Below are positions 1-9,712 of a DNA stretch of 64,000 nt, piece after piece (position 1 is the first letter of the stretch; every line of letters starts with the position of its first letter). The DNA is from Bubalus kerabau. Its lineage: Eukaryota > Chordata > Mammalia > Artiodactyla > Bovidae. The stretch spans positions 173,682,240 to 173,746,239 of the forward strand of contig NC_073625.1 of assembly GCF_029407905.1 (NCBI RefSeq). Direction: 5' to 3'. Both the position numbers and the translations under genes were made by a program. The notes beneath the pieces were generated by a model. That model worked only from the letters and a program-made list of their open reading frames with translations, was not told the DNA's origin and searched no databases.

Positions 1-707
1 CAAGCTCACCCCCACCCCCAAGCTGCTTAATATCTGCATTGTCAGAACCACTATCATCCCATTTCTGTGACTTTAGCACCTGCTAATAATGACTCTTCCA
101 GCCCCCCAGCCCCCAACCTGCAAAACCCACATGTCAGTTTCAGGGAAACAGAAAACTGCATCTCTTCACAGGTTCTGAAGGTCAACCGACCAGCTAAAAG
201 GAGGGCAAAGAAAACAGAGAGGGAAATAGAGAGAACCTTCATAAATAAGTATCCTAATACCTTTTTTATATGCAACAGACATTCCATGACCTGAGCTATA
301 GGCTGAGCAATTCAAAAAGCAAGAAACTGACTTGAAATAACAGATGTAATACTTTAACTATGGCTAAAGAGGTAATAGCATTCTGGGCAATAAGATGTTC
401 AATCTCCAAGTCTGGGGAGTGGAGCTGCTCTCTCCCATAGAAACAAAGTTGTGTTTTTTTATTTGTAGGCTAGAGTTTCACTCACAGTGTTATCATTTAC
501 TGAGCTACCTTTGCCATGGAGGAGGTGAGAATGTGGTGCCCGGCAGCTAACTCCTGGAAAATGGCCCAACTCTCAACTCCAAGACATGCAGCTATATAAA
601 TCAGCAAGGCTCCAATAGATGCTGCCTAACATCGAGTGCCACTAAAATATAAAGCAGTGAAAATCTGAAAAACTAGATCAAGAGAGGTGCTCTACCCATT
701 CATTTAT

Positions 708-980
708 GCTGCTGCTGCTAAGTCGCTTCCGTCGTGTCCGACTCTGTGCGACCCCATAGACAGCACCCCACCAGGCTCCTCCGTCCCTGGGATTCTCCAG
801 GCAAGAACACTGGAGTGGGTTGCCATTTCCTTCTACAATGCAGGAAAATGAAAAGTCAAAGTGAAGTCGCTCAGTCGTGTCTGACTCTTAGCGACCCCAT
901 GGACTGCAGCCTACCAGGCTCCTCTGTCCATGGGATTTTCCAGGCAGGAGTACTGGAGTGGGTCGTCATTGCCTTCTCCG
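708..980 (-). mobile_element. Bov-A2 dimeric SINE
   Basis: Minus-strand Bov-A2: starts with the (GCT)n end, which is the (AGC)n tail in reverse, followed by two Bov-A monomers with the conserved GTGTCCGACTCTGTGCGACC block. A perfect 14-base target-site duplication (ACCCATTCATTTAT) flanks it at 694-707 and 981-994. It lies in RASA2 intron 1. Confidence 0.93.
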
Positions 981-994
981 ACCCATTCATTTAT

Positions 995-1849
995 AGTTTT
1001 CCCAAATATTAGATTTATTAAGTATTAAGCATAATACTTAATTTGAATACTGAAAACATTTTATATCCTAGAAGGTTATGTTGGTAACTCAGATACTGAC
1101 AAGATCTTCTTTGCTGTCATTTCTTTCAGGTTTTGAGAACTGTACTCTCTTAAGAACCCCAGGATTACTTGTGGAAATAAAAAGGTGAGAGAATTTAAGA
1201 TGTCTGCTTCTGAGGTTTAATAAAATCCTAAATTCTTGAAAGGGGGAGCAACTTAAAAAAATAAAGTGGGGGAATTTAAGCTCAATTAATAGTATCACTA
1301 TTAGGAAAGAGGAAAATTTTACACCCTGTGCAAGAAAGAGCATTGTTAACCATATTAAAGCAATTTGATTTTCTTCAAGGCAAAAAATACTCATGACTAA
1401 GGGCTATTTAAATGAAATATGAAGCATGTTTCCAATCTGAGGATACAGAATCAAGGAAGCAAAGCTAATTATCGACCAAAGCAAAAATATGCTGTATTTG
1501 ATATAAATTACAAATAGCCACCCCCCCTCCCAAAAAAGCGTTTCTTCTGAATAAACTACTATGAAAAAAAAACTGGCAATCGAAAGCCAAAGGGTCATTT
1601 AAAAAAATAAAGTCCAAATGACTGAACTCAAATAGTCTGTCTATTACTCGGGGCCTCTAAGTAAAAATGTGAAGGCAAGTAGGTTGGCTTACTCACAAAC
1701 AATTAAATGCATGAGAAAGAAAGGAATTAAGTGGGTTAAGTGAGGGCTGGATGACTGTGTTTTGAGACCTGTTCACAGGAAGCCACTACATCCTGCCTCA
1801 AGAACCTGTCAGTCACGCTGTCTCTCGATTCAAGTCCCCGCCGCAGCGA
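995..1849. other. Unannotated intronic DNA
   Basis: AT-rich up to about 1,750, grading into the CpG island. Minus-strand open frames here show no protein family or coding bias I recognise. No repeat identified. Confidence 0.5.
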
Positions 1850-2498
1850 GGTGGGGCGAGTACAGGTGTCCGGCCCCTGCCCCTCCCGGCGCTCTCACTC
1901 TCGAGCACCCGTGCGGCCGCTGGAGTCCCGGGGCGTATCTCTTCCTCCAGCTCTGGGCGCCTTCTCCAACCTCGAGAACCCAGAAAAACAGGCAGCCCCC
2001 TCCCCTCGGGCCAGCCCCACTTCCACGCCCTCCTCCTCCGGCCGCGCCCCCCGGTAATTACCGCCCGGCTCCCACCACGGTGCCGCTCCCGACGCCCTCA
2101 GCCGCCTGGAGGCCTGCGTCGGAGGACAGCCGGAAGCTCCTCACGCCCCCGGCCCGCGCCCCCGGCCGCACCCCGGGCCGGGGCGTCCCCTCGTCCAGGC
2201 CGCGCCCCAAAGCCAAGCCCCTCGCGCGGGCGCTGCCCCCAGCACTGCCCCCCCATCCCCGTCCCCGGCAAATTCCCCGGACAGGGGCAGCCTCAGCCCA
2301 CGCCGCCCCGTCTGAGAGACGCCTCCCCCAACACACCCCCACTTCCAGCCTCTCGTGCCGGCCCTCCTCCCGGCCCCCGGCCAGGCCCCTCTCGGCCCCG
2401 CGGTCCCGGCGCCGCCACCCCCGCGCGCCCGCCGCCCCCCTCAGCCCCGCGGCCGCCGTCGCAGCCGGGTGGGTTCCCTCACCCCGGCCCCCGCTTAC

Positions 2499-2631
2499 AG
2501 ATCTTGCCCCGCAGGCTCTGCAGCACTCGGACCTCACGACTGTCCTCGCCTCCGGCCTCTGGCTCTGCCGTCGCAGTCGGAGCCGGCGCCTCGGAAAAAC
2601 CCGCAGGAGCATCAGGCGCCGCCGCCGCCAT
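2499..2631 (-). CDS. RASA2: RASA2 coding exon 1 (partial gene, N-terminal 44 codons plus one base)
   Basis: Read on the minus strand from the ATG at 2631-2629. The peptide begins MAAAAPDAPAGFSEAPAP and ends SREVRVLQSLRGKI; the next codon is split, with its T at 2499 followed by the donor GTAAGC (2498-2493). A TGT or TGC codon completed by exon 2 would give the Cys that follows GKI in RASA2. From memory, mammalian RASA2 starts with an Ala-rich leader, then TAEPEAG and the same SREVRVLQSLRGKIC, which opens the first C2 domain. RASA2 is a cytoplasmic or membrane-recruited GTPase-activating protein of the GAP1 family (two C2 domains, RasGAP, PH and Btk motif) that switches off Ras. Only the start is here; later exons lie left of the window. 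The ATG context (CACCATGG) is a strong Kozak match. The exon sits in a CpG island, as expected of a broadly expressed gene. The low-complexity leader differs from the human one in several residues. Identification is from recalled protein sequence, not a search. Confidence 0.9.
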
Positions 2632-2751
2632 GGTGCCGCCCGGCCTGTGCCGCAGCTCCGCCGCCTGCGTAGCCCGGCTAGGCGGAGCCCAGCCCGCGGC
2701 CTCCGCGAGGGCGAGCCGCGCGCTTTGCTCCGCCCCGGGACCTCGGCCTGG

Positions 2752-2784
2752 CTAGCCCCGCCCCGCCCCGCCCCCGCCCCACCC
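2752..2784. promoter_or_regulatory. GC-box cluster (Sp/KLF-type sites) upstream of RASA2 exon 1
   Basis: A run of overlapping CCCCGCCCC-type units ending in CCCCACC lies about 120-150 bases upstream of the RASA2 ATG. On the gene strand these read GGGGCGGGG, the classic Sp1/KLF binding site. Such clusters commonly position initiation in TATA-less CpG-island promoters. Binding is inferred from motif only. Confidence 0.55.
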
Positions 2785-2859
2785 GCGGCCCCACAGTCAC
2801 CGCCCCCCCTCCACCGAACCCGGACAGCCCGGCGCGAACCCACCTCGTGCGTTTCCTCG

Positions 2860-4330
2860 GCTTAGCCTTGTAAAAGCCAACACTCTAGCCAAGTGTGGCT
2901 CCAAGTCGTGGCTGTGAGCAGCCTTAAAACCCCACTGAGAAAACCCCAGCCCTCCCGAGATTCCCCAAACCCTTCTGGGAATTGGTTTCCGCACCACCCC
3001 CCCTCCCCGCCCCATCAGCGGATTTATACATCTAACGCTCAAGGGAAATCCCTGCGGAAAGAACATAGAATGGAATTTGACAGTTGCCAGTGGACCTCAA
3101 AGCTACCTTTTTCAAAAGGAGCCGAGGTGCCTTAGAGACTCCCCCACTTCCCCAGTGATAGCCACATGCCCTCACCCTCAAGCTGGACCACACAGAGAGA
3201 AATTCTTACTTTCAAGTAAGAACACTGTTTACTGTGCGAAAGCTGGTTCAAAAAAAGGTCCATACCCCCAATCACAACCTGAGTGCAGCGCCTGAGACCC
3301 TCCCAAAGAGGAATTTTGAAGAGCCTCTACCACCACTTGTATTTTGAAAACAAAGAGCAAAGAAGGGTTTCATTCCCCACACCCCAGCCCAGAAGTGATC
3401 TGTTGGAAAAGTTGATTGACACTAGGAAGCTCGTAAATCTTTGACTAGTTGTTAGCTTTTTTTCAAGGGAAATTTTTGCAGTGAGTAAACTGCATGAATA
3501 ATAGCCTGGTATGTGAGGAGGAAGATGATTTCCTAGTCTTGAGGTTAACTGCACTGTCCTAAGAAGGAAGAAACTGTGACTTAACAGGGCAGGGTAGGGT
3601 TGTTTTCTAGGGCAACAATAGCAATCAGTCAGGCTGCCAACAAATATTTTTTGAGGGTCAGACTTTAACAATAGATACCTTCAGAGACTGCACAATGTCA
3701 AGGTGAAGACAGCCCCAGCCCTCCAGCTGCTCAGTCTGGGAGGAGACACAGAAAAGGACAGAGGCACTGGGAGAAAAGAATTAAGATGATTAAACTGAGG
3801 AGTCAGGGAAGGCTGTCCTGGGAAATGGGCCTAGGGATGAACTGAAGATGGAGAGAGGCAGAAAGGTGCCAAGGAGCAGAAGCCATCTGTGCAAAGGCTG
3901 GACAGCCAGAGAGAATGGCCTTGGTATGCATCTGTGGCCTAGGAGTGACACTTTAAATTCTGCATGGGTTGCCAGTGACCTCTGTGTGATTTTTACACAT
4001 GTTGGAGAAAATGAACCTGCCTCCTCTTGTATGAATGTTTTGCTGTCATCTCAAAAACAATAAACCCTAAACTTAATTCCCTATCTTCATTTGCAGATCT
4101 GAGTTCACAGCCGTGTTGTGTTATCTGGACTGGAATCTTAGACTCTTTTTTTGAATCCCTTATCCCCTTACAGTTTTCAGTTGCCACATACTTCTGACTC
4201 TGCTGAAATCTCTTCTCTCTCTTCCTTCCTTTCCATTCCCTGTCATTGTCCTTATTAAAAACCATCGTGTCCTCATTTGAGTAGTGTCAACGTTTTACAG
4301 TGTTTGTGTGTGTTTTCAAAAAGAAGGAGC
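2860..4330. other. Intergenic DNA upstream of RASA2
   Basis: Mostly unique sequence beside the promoter. Between about 3,680 and 3,960 a purine-rich stretch (GTCAGGGAAGGCTGTCCTG, then GCAAAGGC) resembles a widespread ancient mammalian repeat, but I cannot name the family. Proximal enhancer DNA may lie here; no specific site is claimed. Confidence 0.4.
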
Positions 4331-4334
4331 TTAT

Positions 4335-4560
4335 GAGACAAACTTGGGTTGGAGACTAATTCTATCACTTTTACACGTGTGACGTTTGGAAAGTTATGCA
4401 ACCTTTCTGAACCTGTTTTTTAACAGTAAAATGGAAATTTTTGTCCTTATTCTTCCTTCTTCAAAGGGTGGTTCTCGGGATTAAATCATTATTGAGAATG
4501 TGTGTGTGAAGCATCTAATGGAATATTGGGCACAAAGTAGGGTTAACTCAGTAAACTTTT
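4335..4560 (+). repeat. MIR SINE, diverged
   Basis: Shows the MIR order: a CTATCACTTTTAC block, GTGACGTTTGGAAAGTTA, CTTTCTGAACCTGTTTT, AGTAAAATGGAAATTTT, GGATTAAAT and GGGCACAAAGTA, all diverged from consensus. Old tRNA-derived repeat shared by mammals. Confidence 0.7.
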
Positions 4561-4599
4561 AGAATAGATCTCCCATCCTCCTCCCTCCTACACACCACT

Positions 4600-5062
4600 T
4601 AATCTTTTTAAAACAAAAATTGGAGTTTGTCACTTGTTTGCTCAAAAAAGCATTTCAATGGCTTCATTCATCCCTTCAGCCTGCAGCAAGCTACACTACA
4701 GGTCATAAAGAGTACTAGAAATGACGAAGAGTAAAGTTCAGATTCCTCGAGCGAGTCTTCAGGGTTGGTCCTGGACCTGGCCTACCTGACGCTGCATCCC
4801 TCACCACCCTGAGCCACTTTTCCAACCAGCCTGACTCTTTTAGTACGGTTCTTCCTCCTCCCTGACCAAATGCTGCCCCATCCATCTCTTTTCTTCTCTC
4901 AGAAAGAGGTTCTCTTGGACAGAAGTTCTGATTTGTACCTGTTTGTGGCATTGATCATTTTCCACCTGGTGTTTTGTTACCTGTGTACTTGTTTATCTCT
5001 TCTTCTAGGTTCATTTTTTTTTTTAACTCTCCCAATAAATATCTTTTGAATGAATGATTTGA
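4600..5062 (+). repeat. L2 LINE 3' fragment
   Basis: Contains the L2-type order: CATTTCAATGGCTTC, GGTCCTGGACCTGGCCTACCTG, TGTACTTGTTTATCTC and the terminal CAATAAATATCTTTTGAATGAATGA. Strongly diverged, so exact limits are uncertain. Confidence 0.65.
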
Positions 5063-5064
5063 AT

Positions 5065-6600
5065 CATATTAGCTCAGTTATTCCTCCACTCTGCAGACTT
5101 GAAATGTTCCTGTTTGGGAAATTCTTGATTTGTATTTATTATTCCTTTTCATACCTGTCCAAATAGTTAAGATAAGAATGGGACACCTTAATAACAACCT
5201 GTAATTTTAAATTGAAGGCTAGTTTTTCATGGTTTCTTCCTTTCTTTAAAATATTGTCTGTACAGATTCTCTTAATTTTCTGTCTTTCCACCAGTTTAAC
5301 CCCAAGTGCATAGCTCTATCACTAAACTGTTTGAAAACAATTTTACATAAAGTGTAAAAGTACCCTCTTTCCCTCCCAGGCAGACTTCCTGTTGCAGATT
5401 TCAGAATTATCATACTATTTCACTAAAACTCAGAAACTCTATTTTTTTCTCCATCTGAAAGTATTCCTAAATTACTCTATTTCTGAATAAACATTTAAGG
5501 ACATTAATATTCTTTTGCTAGTACTGGTCTGCTTTGCAGAGGTTTTTAGCAAAGTCAGTGTTTCCTTAATGTAAAATATTTGGGAAATAAGGTTCTGTCA
5601 AGATTTACTCACTATGACAAGAAGCCTGTTGTATCCCCCTCCCTTAATGGCCCTTGCATTGTGTTTTAAATTCAACTACAGTTCCTCTCATTTCTTCATG
5701 ATGTTTAGTAACTGGAACAATATTGCATCATACACAAACTTGCCCTTCACTTCCTTCCTCAAATTATTAATGAATGTGTTTAAAGGCCCTCACTCCTATC
5801 TCTACCCCCTCCATTCACTACTCTGCCCTTTCCTATTTCTTCACAAGTTTTTAACCCATTCAGTCATTTCGCCATAAGTTGGCTGGCATCATGGTGGCTA
5901 AAGTAGGGGAACTCATTAAGAATATGCTCTGCAGCTAGGAACTAATCCCCAAATAGAGGAGTGTTTTGAGTCAGCACCCACCAACCCATAACAGCACTAT
6001 AAGGGCTACCTCCTGGCCCTGAGTTATTTATTTGCATTCTTTCTGGTGAATCATGGGGAAGAGAAATGTGCTTGTTTTTAATATTGAAATGTAGATCATT
6101 TCCATAGGGCTGTAGACTCATTAGGCAGAATTAGTGGAGACGCAAATTCCTTTGGTCATTGATGACTTGCTTTCCTATTCATCTCGCTTGTATCTCAAGT
6201 ATCATGCACTCAGTTACATTGTACAACTTGCCTCTAAATGCAACTGGCCTTTTTCTTTTTGATAAGTTACAGTGGTGAAAGGTGAAGCAATACCTTTAAC
6301 ATTCAGAATATTTTGCAGAATATTCAAAACGTACTCTTAACAGTTTACCTCAAGATCAAACAGGGCCATAACAGAGATGTGTTAAAAAACACACGCCAAT
6401 TTTTATCCCAAAGCCTCTAGCTCCTCCATTAAAAATATTCTCGTGTTTGCCCAGCTTCCAGAACAGGACCTTGAAGGCCAGAATGCTGGAGCATGGCACA
6501 GTCTATGCCCTTAAGCCTGCCTGACTTCAGTTACTTCTTAGCCTCCTTCCTTTTAAACTGTGATGGTATATCCACTCCGCCTCCACTGCAGACAGTGACT
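5065..6600. other. Intergenic DNA, nothing recognised
   Basis: AT-rich sequence with no repeat family, RNA gene or coding exon I can identify. Short open frames have no recognisable domains. Confidence 0.4.
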
Positions 6601-6615
6601 TTTCTTGTCATTTTA

Positions 6616-6783
6616 TTTTTTACAAAGTCTTTACTGAATTTTTACATTATCTTCTTCTTTTTTTAATGTTTTGGGTTTTGTGGCCAAGAGGTATGTGGGA
6701 TCTTAACTTCCCAACAAGGATCGAACCTGAGTCCCCAGCATTGGAAGGCCAAGTCTTAAACACGGGACTGCCAGGGAAGTCCC
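6616..6783 (-). mobile_element. CHR-type tRNA-Glu SINE (short form)
   Basis: Reverse orientation: T-rich tail, GTGGCCAAGAGGTATGTGGG, GGGATCTTAACTTCCCAACAAGG, then the tRNA-like end GGACTGCCAGGGAAGTCCC. Flanked by a near-perfect 14-base duplication (TTCTTGTCATTTTA at 6602-6615; TTCCTGTCATTTTA at 6784-6797). Confidence 0.85.
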
Positions 6784-7066
6784 TTCCTGTCATTTTAGAC
6801 TGATACAATAATGGGTCTGAAAAGAAAACTGGAAAGTTGAACAATCATGCACTTGTCTCATCTCCTACTCTGTACTCAAGAAATTTATATGTTTGTCTGG
6901 GTATATTTGTATGCTCTATCCAGTTGGCAAGACCCAGAGCAGGGCCCAGCTGATTTTCATGCTCTGAAGACATAGCTAAGGTCTTCTGAGGCCAAGAACT
7001 TTGTCACTTGCCTGCTTGGTACACATTTGAGTTTGTACCTCCAGCGGTCATCAAAGAAGGATAGGA

Positions 7067-7936
7067 CTTTTCCGCCCACTCCGCTGCTGTCCCCCATCTC
7101 ACTCCAGTGTTTCTCCGGCAGCACTGCACTAGCTCTGAGCTCCGTGCTCCTACTAAGCTAACACCACCAAGGCGTCCCTCCAGTTGCTACCATGACAATC
7201 TACCGGGACCTCATCAGCCATGATGAGATGTTTTCCAGACATCTACAAGATCTGGGAAGTTGCAGACAGGCTGTGTCTGGAGGAGTGGGGAAGGTGGTCA
7301 GTAGGACAGAGGGTAACATTGATGACTGGATCATTGGTGGAAATGCCTCCCCTGAAGGCCCAGAGGGCAAAGGAACCGAAAGTACAGTAAGTAATCATTG
7401 GTGTCGATGATTGTCATGAACCGTCACTTCTAGGAAACCAGCTTCACAAGAGAAGCCTACAAGAAGGCCATCAAAGATTACATGAAGTCAATCAAAGGGA
7501 AATTTGAAGAACAGAGACCAGAAGGAGTAAAACCTTTTATGACAAGGACTGCAGAACAAATCAAGCACATCCTTGCTGATTTCAAACACTATTAGCTCTT
7601 TATCGGTGAAAATGATCCAGATGGCAGGGTTGCTCTGATGGACTACCCTGAGGATAATGTGACCCCATAGATGATTTTCTTTAAGGATGGCTTAGAAATG
7701 GAAAACGTTAACAAATTTGACAGTGACTTTGGATCCCTCACCATGATCATAACTGACTGCTGCTTTTCATCCACGAAACACCAGGACTTAGACAAAGGAG
7801 ACTGATGTCATCTTAAGCTCTTCATTTGTTTTGAAAGTTGATTTGTTTGGAGTGGAGGCATTGTTTTTGAGGGAAAAAAAATCATATCATGTAGGTTGTT
7901 TAAAAATAAAATGCATTTAAACTAAAAAAAAAAAAA
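7067..7936 (+). pseudogene. TPT1: Processed TPT1 (TCTP) pseudogene, full length, broken
   Basis: Intronless copy of the mRNA for translationally controlled tumour protein. It begins CTTTTCCGCCC (7067), the 5' terminal oligopyrimidine start typical of TPT1 mRNA, then the 5' UTR, an ATG at 7192 and a peptide opening (M)TIYRDLISHDEMFS. Recognisable later blocks are VSRTEGNIDD, GGNAS-EGPEG-GTESTV, the FTKEAYKK-IKDYMKSIKG region and FFKDGLEME. A polyadenylation signal AATAAA lies at 7905-7910 and a poly(A) tail at about 7924-7936. One base is inserted near 7237 (frameshift, restored downstream); further disruption follows near 7390-7410; stop codons replace Gln/Tyr codons at about 7594 and 7668. 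It cannot make TCTP. Insertion by L1-type retroposition is inferred from the tail and lack of introns; I see no convincing target-site duplication. Confidence 0.92.
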
Positions 7937-8126
7937 GGTTGGGCCTGGAGACCCACCAGGCTCTACTCATAGCAGGTTAAAGATCTATGTGTCACCTGCT
8001 GGCTCATCCCTCCCCAGGGCTGTGGGAGAATAATGCAGTGGGGCTTCAGTACATGATACCCTTGAGTTCTTCCAAACCCTGAGAAAGGAGACTTGGGTAG
8101 CAGTACAAAGGAGCTGTGGATATGAG

Positions 8127-8247
8127 CCTGGCAACCCACTCCAATATTCTTGCCTGGAGAATCCCCATGGACAGAGGAGCCTGGTGGGCTAGAGTCCACG
8201 GGATCACAAAGAGTCGGGCATGACTGAAGTGACTGAGCACACACGCA
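8127..8247 (+). mobile_element. Bov-A monomer SINE
   Basis: Plus-strand Bov-A body, GGCAACCCACTCCAATATTCTTGCC through GAGTCGGGCATGACTGAAGTGACTG. It lacks a tRNA head, so it is a 5'-truncated Bov-tA or a single Bov-A. Confidence 0.85.
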
Positions 8248-8449
8248 CAGAAAGGCGCTGGCTACAGAACTGGCCCAAAGCTTCCTCCAGCAGCAAAGCT
8301 CAGTGGTGGACAGATTCAATAATAAAGGAACTCTTCTGAAAAATATCTCTATCTTCCAGCAAAACACAGGAACTAATAGTGCCCTGTATTGAGCCAGTCT
8401 CTTCATATGAACCCACACAGGTTGATATGATTGTTGCTTTTGTAGTTGT

Positions 8450-8575
8450 AGTTATTCTGCATCTCTCAGCACAGGATGGTTTAAAAAGTCCCGCAGGTCA
8501 GACAGCTAGTAAATAGGATACCTGGGGCAGGAACTGATGCAGCTCTGACCACAGTGCACGTTCCCAGTCACACCA
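8450..8575 (-). repeat. Probable MIR SINE fragment
   Basis: Contains the reverse MIR core AGGTCAGACAGCTAGTAAATAGG followed by a GGCAGGAACTGATGCAG-like block. Short and diverged. Confidence 0.5.
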
Positions 8576-8861
8576 CTCCAGGGTCACCCGAGGAAGATAC
8601 ATCTCCCACTGGGCAGTTTTCTAAGTGGTGCAAGTTTGGGAGACCCTGGTTCTGAAAGGCAGTCAGTCACTCCTGATGGTGAGAGTAACTTCTGAGCAGC
8701 TTCCATGGTGTTTTGGAGGTGAAAAAGCTGTTTGGGCATTTAATTCCAAAGCAGCAACACCAGCTCCAGAAAAGAACCCTTAGGAGAATCTTATCTGAAC
8801 AAAGAAGGGAACAGGAGACAAAAATGACTCCAGAAAGAAAGGACCTGACTAGAGGAGTACG

Positions 8862-9081
8862 TACATGCTAAGTTGCTTTAGTCGTGTCCAACTCTGTGTG
8901 ATCCTATGGACCATAGCCCAACAGGTTCCCCTGTCCATGGGATTCTCCAGGCAAGAATAACTGGAGTGGGTGCCATGCCCTCTTCCAGGGGATCCTCCCA
9001 ACCCAGGGAAAGAACCTGTGTCTCTTATATCTCTTGCATTGGCAGGCAAGTTCTTTACCACTAGCACCACTTGGGAAGCCC
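8862..9081 (-). mobile_element. Bov-tA SINE
   Basis: Reverse Bov-tA: Bov-A body (GTCGTGTCCAACTCTGTGTGATCC) followed by the tRNA-derived head ending CACTTGGGAAGCCC. A BovB tail inserted immediately to its right. Confidence 0.9.
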
Positions 9082-9093
9082 AGATGGAGGAAT

Positions 9094-9199
9094 CAGATCA
9101 GATCAGATCAGATCAGCCGCTCAGTTGTGTCCGACTCTCTGGGACCCCATGAATCGCAGCACTCCCTGTCCATCACCAACTCCCGGAGTTCACTGAGAC
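9094..9199 (-). mobile_element. BovB LINE 3'-end fragment with (AGATC)n tail
   Basis: Begins with repeated GATCA units, the reverse of the BovB tail, then the 3' end of the reading frame in reverse (TGTCCATCACCAACTCCCGG). An 8-base duplication GGAGGAAT flanks it at 9086-9093 and 9200-9207. Heavily 5'-truncated. Confidence 0.8.
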
Positions 9200-9499
9200 G
9201 GAGGAATAGGAGCTAGCAATTCCTGCCTGCACTGGCCATTTTATTGCATAAGCTGAATCCTGTGTGTACAAAACAATTTTATTTCTGATTCCAAGTGCTT
9301 TTCGCCCTGCTCTGGGTCTCCTCTTTCAGCCTGGGGTGAAGTGTCATACAGGTTCTACTGCTTGTCTAGTCACTTTGAGTGACCCAAAATGTCTCACGAC
9401 AGTAATTTAAGTGTCTAGTTCAAACTAATAATCCAAACTTCTCACTTCAGTATCAAGCCTTCTTCTCTGCCCTGACTTAGACCTGCCCCAGGCTGAATG

Positions 9500-9712
9500 T
9501 GAAGAGTGGACTCACTGGAAAAGACCCTGATGCTGGGAAAGAGTGAAGGCAAAAGGAAAAGGGGGCAACAGAGGATGAGTTGATTAGGTAACATCACAGA
9601 CTCAGTGGACATGAATTTGAGCAAACTCTGGGAGATGGTGGAGGCAAAAGAGCCTATTGTGCTACAGTCTACAGAGTGGCAAAGAGTTGGCTTAGTGACT
9701 GAATGACAACAG
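9500..9712 (+). mobile_element. BovB LINE 3' fragment, diverged
   Basis: Plus-strand BovB C-terminal coding remnant: ACTGGAAAAGACCCTGATGCTGGG to TGGCAAAGAGTTGGCTTAGTGACTGAATGA. Many substitutions relative to the other copies mark it as an older insertion. Confidence 0.85.

Larger units (their letters stand above)
1..2498 (-). other. RASA2: Start of RASA2 intron 1
   Basis: Follows from the donor GTAAGC at 2498-2493 on the minus strand; the intron continues beyond the left edge. The first 650 bases downstream of the exon are GC-rich CpG-island DNA. Further in, the sequence is AT-rich and contains one Bov-A2 SINE (708-980). I found no second RASA2 exon: nothing encodes the EAKNLLPYLGP stretch expected after GKIC. 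Bases 1-690 and 1,000-1,750 hold no recognisable gene or repeat. Confidence 0.8.
1850..2850. promoter_or_regulatory. RASA2: CpG island at the RASA2 promoter and first exon
   Basis: About 1 kb of very GC-rich, CpG-dense sequence, in sharp contrast to AT-rich flanks. It covers RASA2 exon 1 and the first part of intron 1. No TATA box is evident. Transcription start is inferred to lie somewhere between about 2,640 and 2,780. An open GC-rich frame on each strand through the island is a by-product of base composition (few stop codons), not evidence for further proteins. CpG-island promoters are often bidirectional, so an upstream antisense non-coding transcript running right is possible but not shown. 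Confidence 0.85.

Noticed and set aside
2504..2755. Plus-strand 83-codon frame whose internal ATG at 2630 has a Kozak-like context (MVPPGLCRSS)
   Set aside because: The context is the palindrome-like CCATGG shared with the RASA2 start on the other strand; no supporting splice site or protein family.
2058..2843. 261-codon minus-strand open frame over RASA2 exon 1
   Set aside because: It is in a different phase from the RASA2 peptide and runs through the splice donor; Arg/Gly-rich composition artefact.
1762..2865. 367-codon plus-strand open frame across the CpG island
   Set aside because: Pro/Arg/Ala-rich translation typical of GC-rich DNA read out of frame; overlaps the RASA2 exon on the other strand; no domain.
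9094..9120. (AGATC)n run as a stand-alone microsatellite
   Set aside because: It is the tail of a truncated reverse BovB, shown by the adjoining BovB 3' sequence and the flanking GGAGGAAT duplication.
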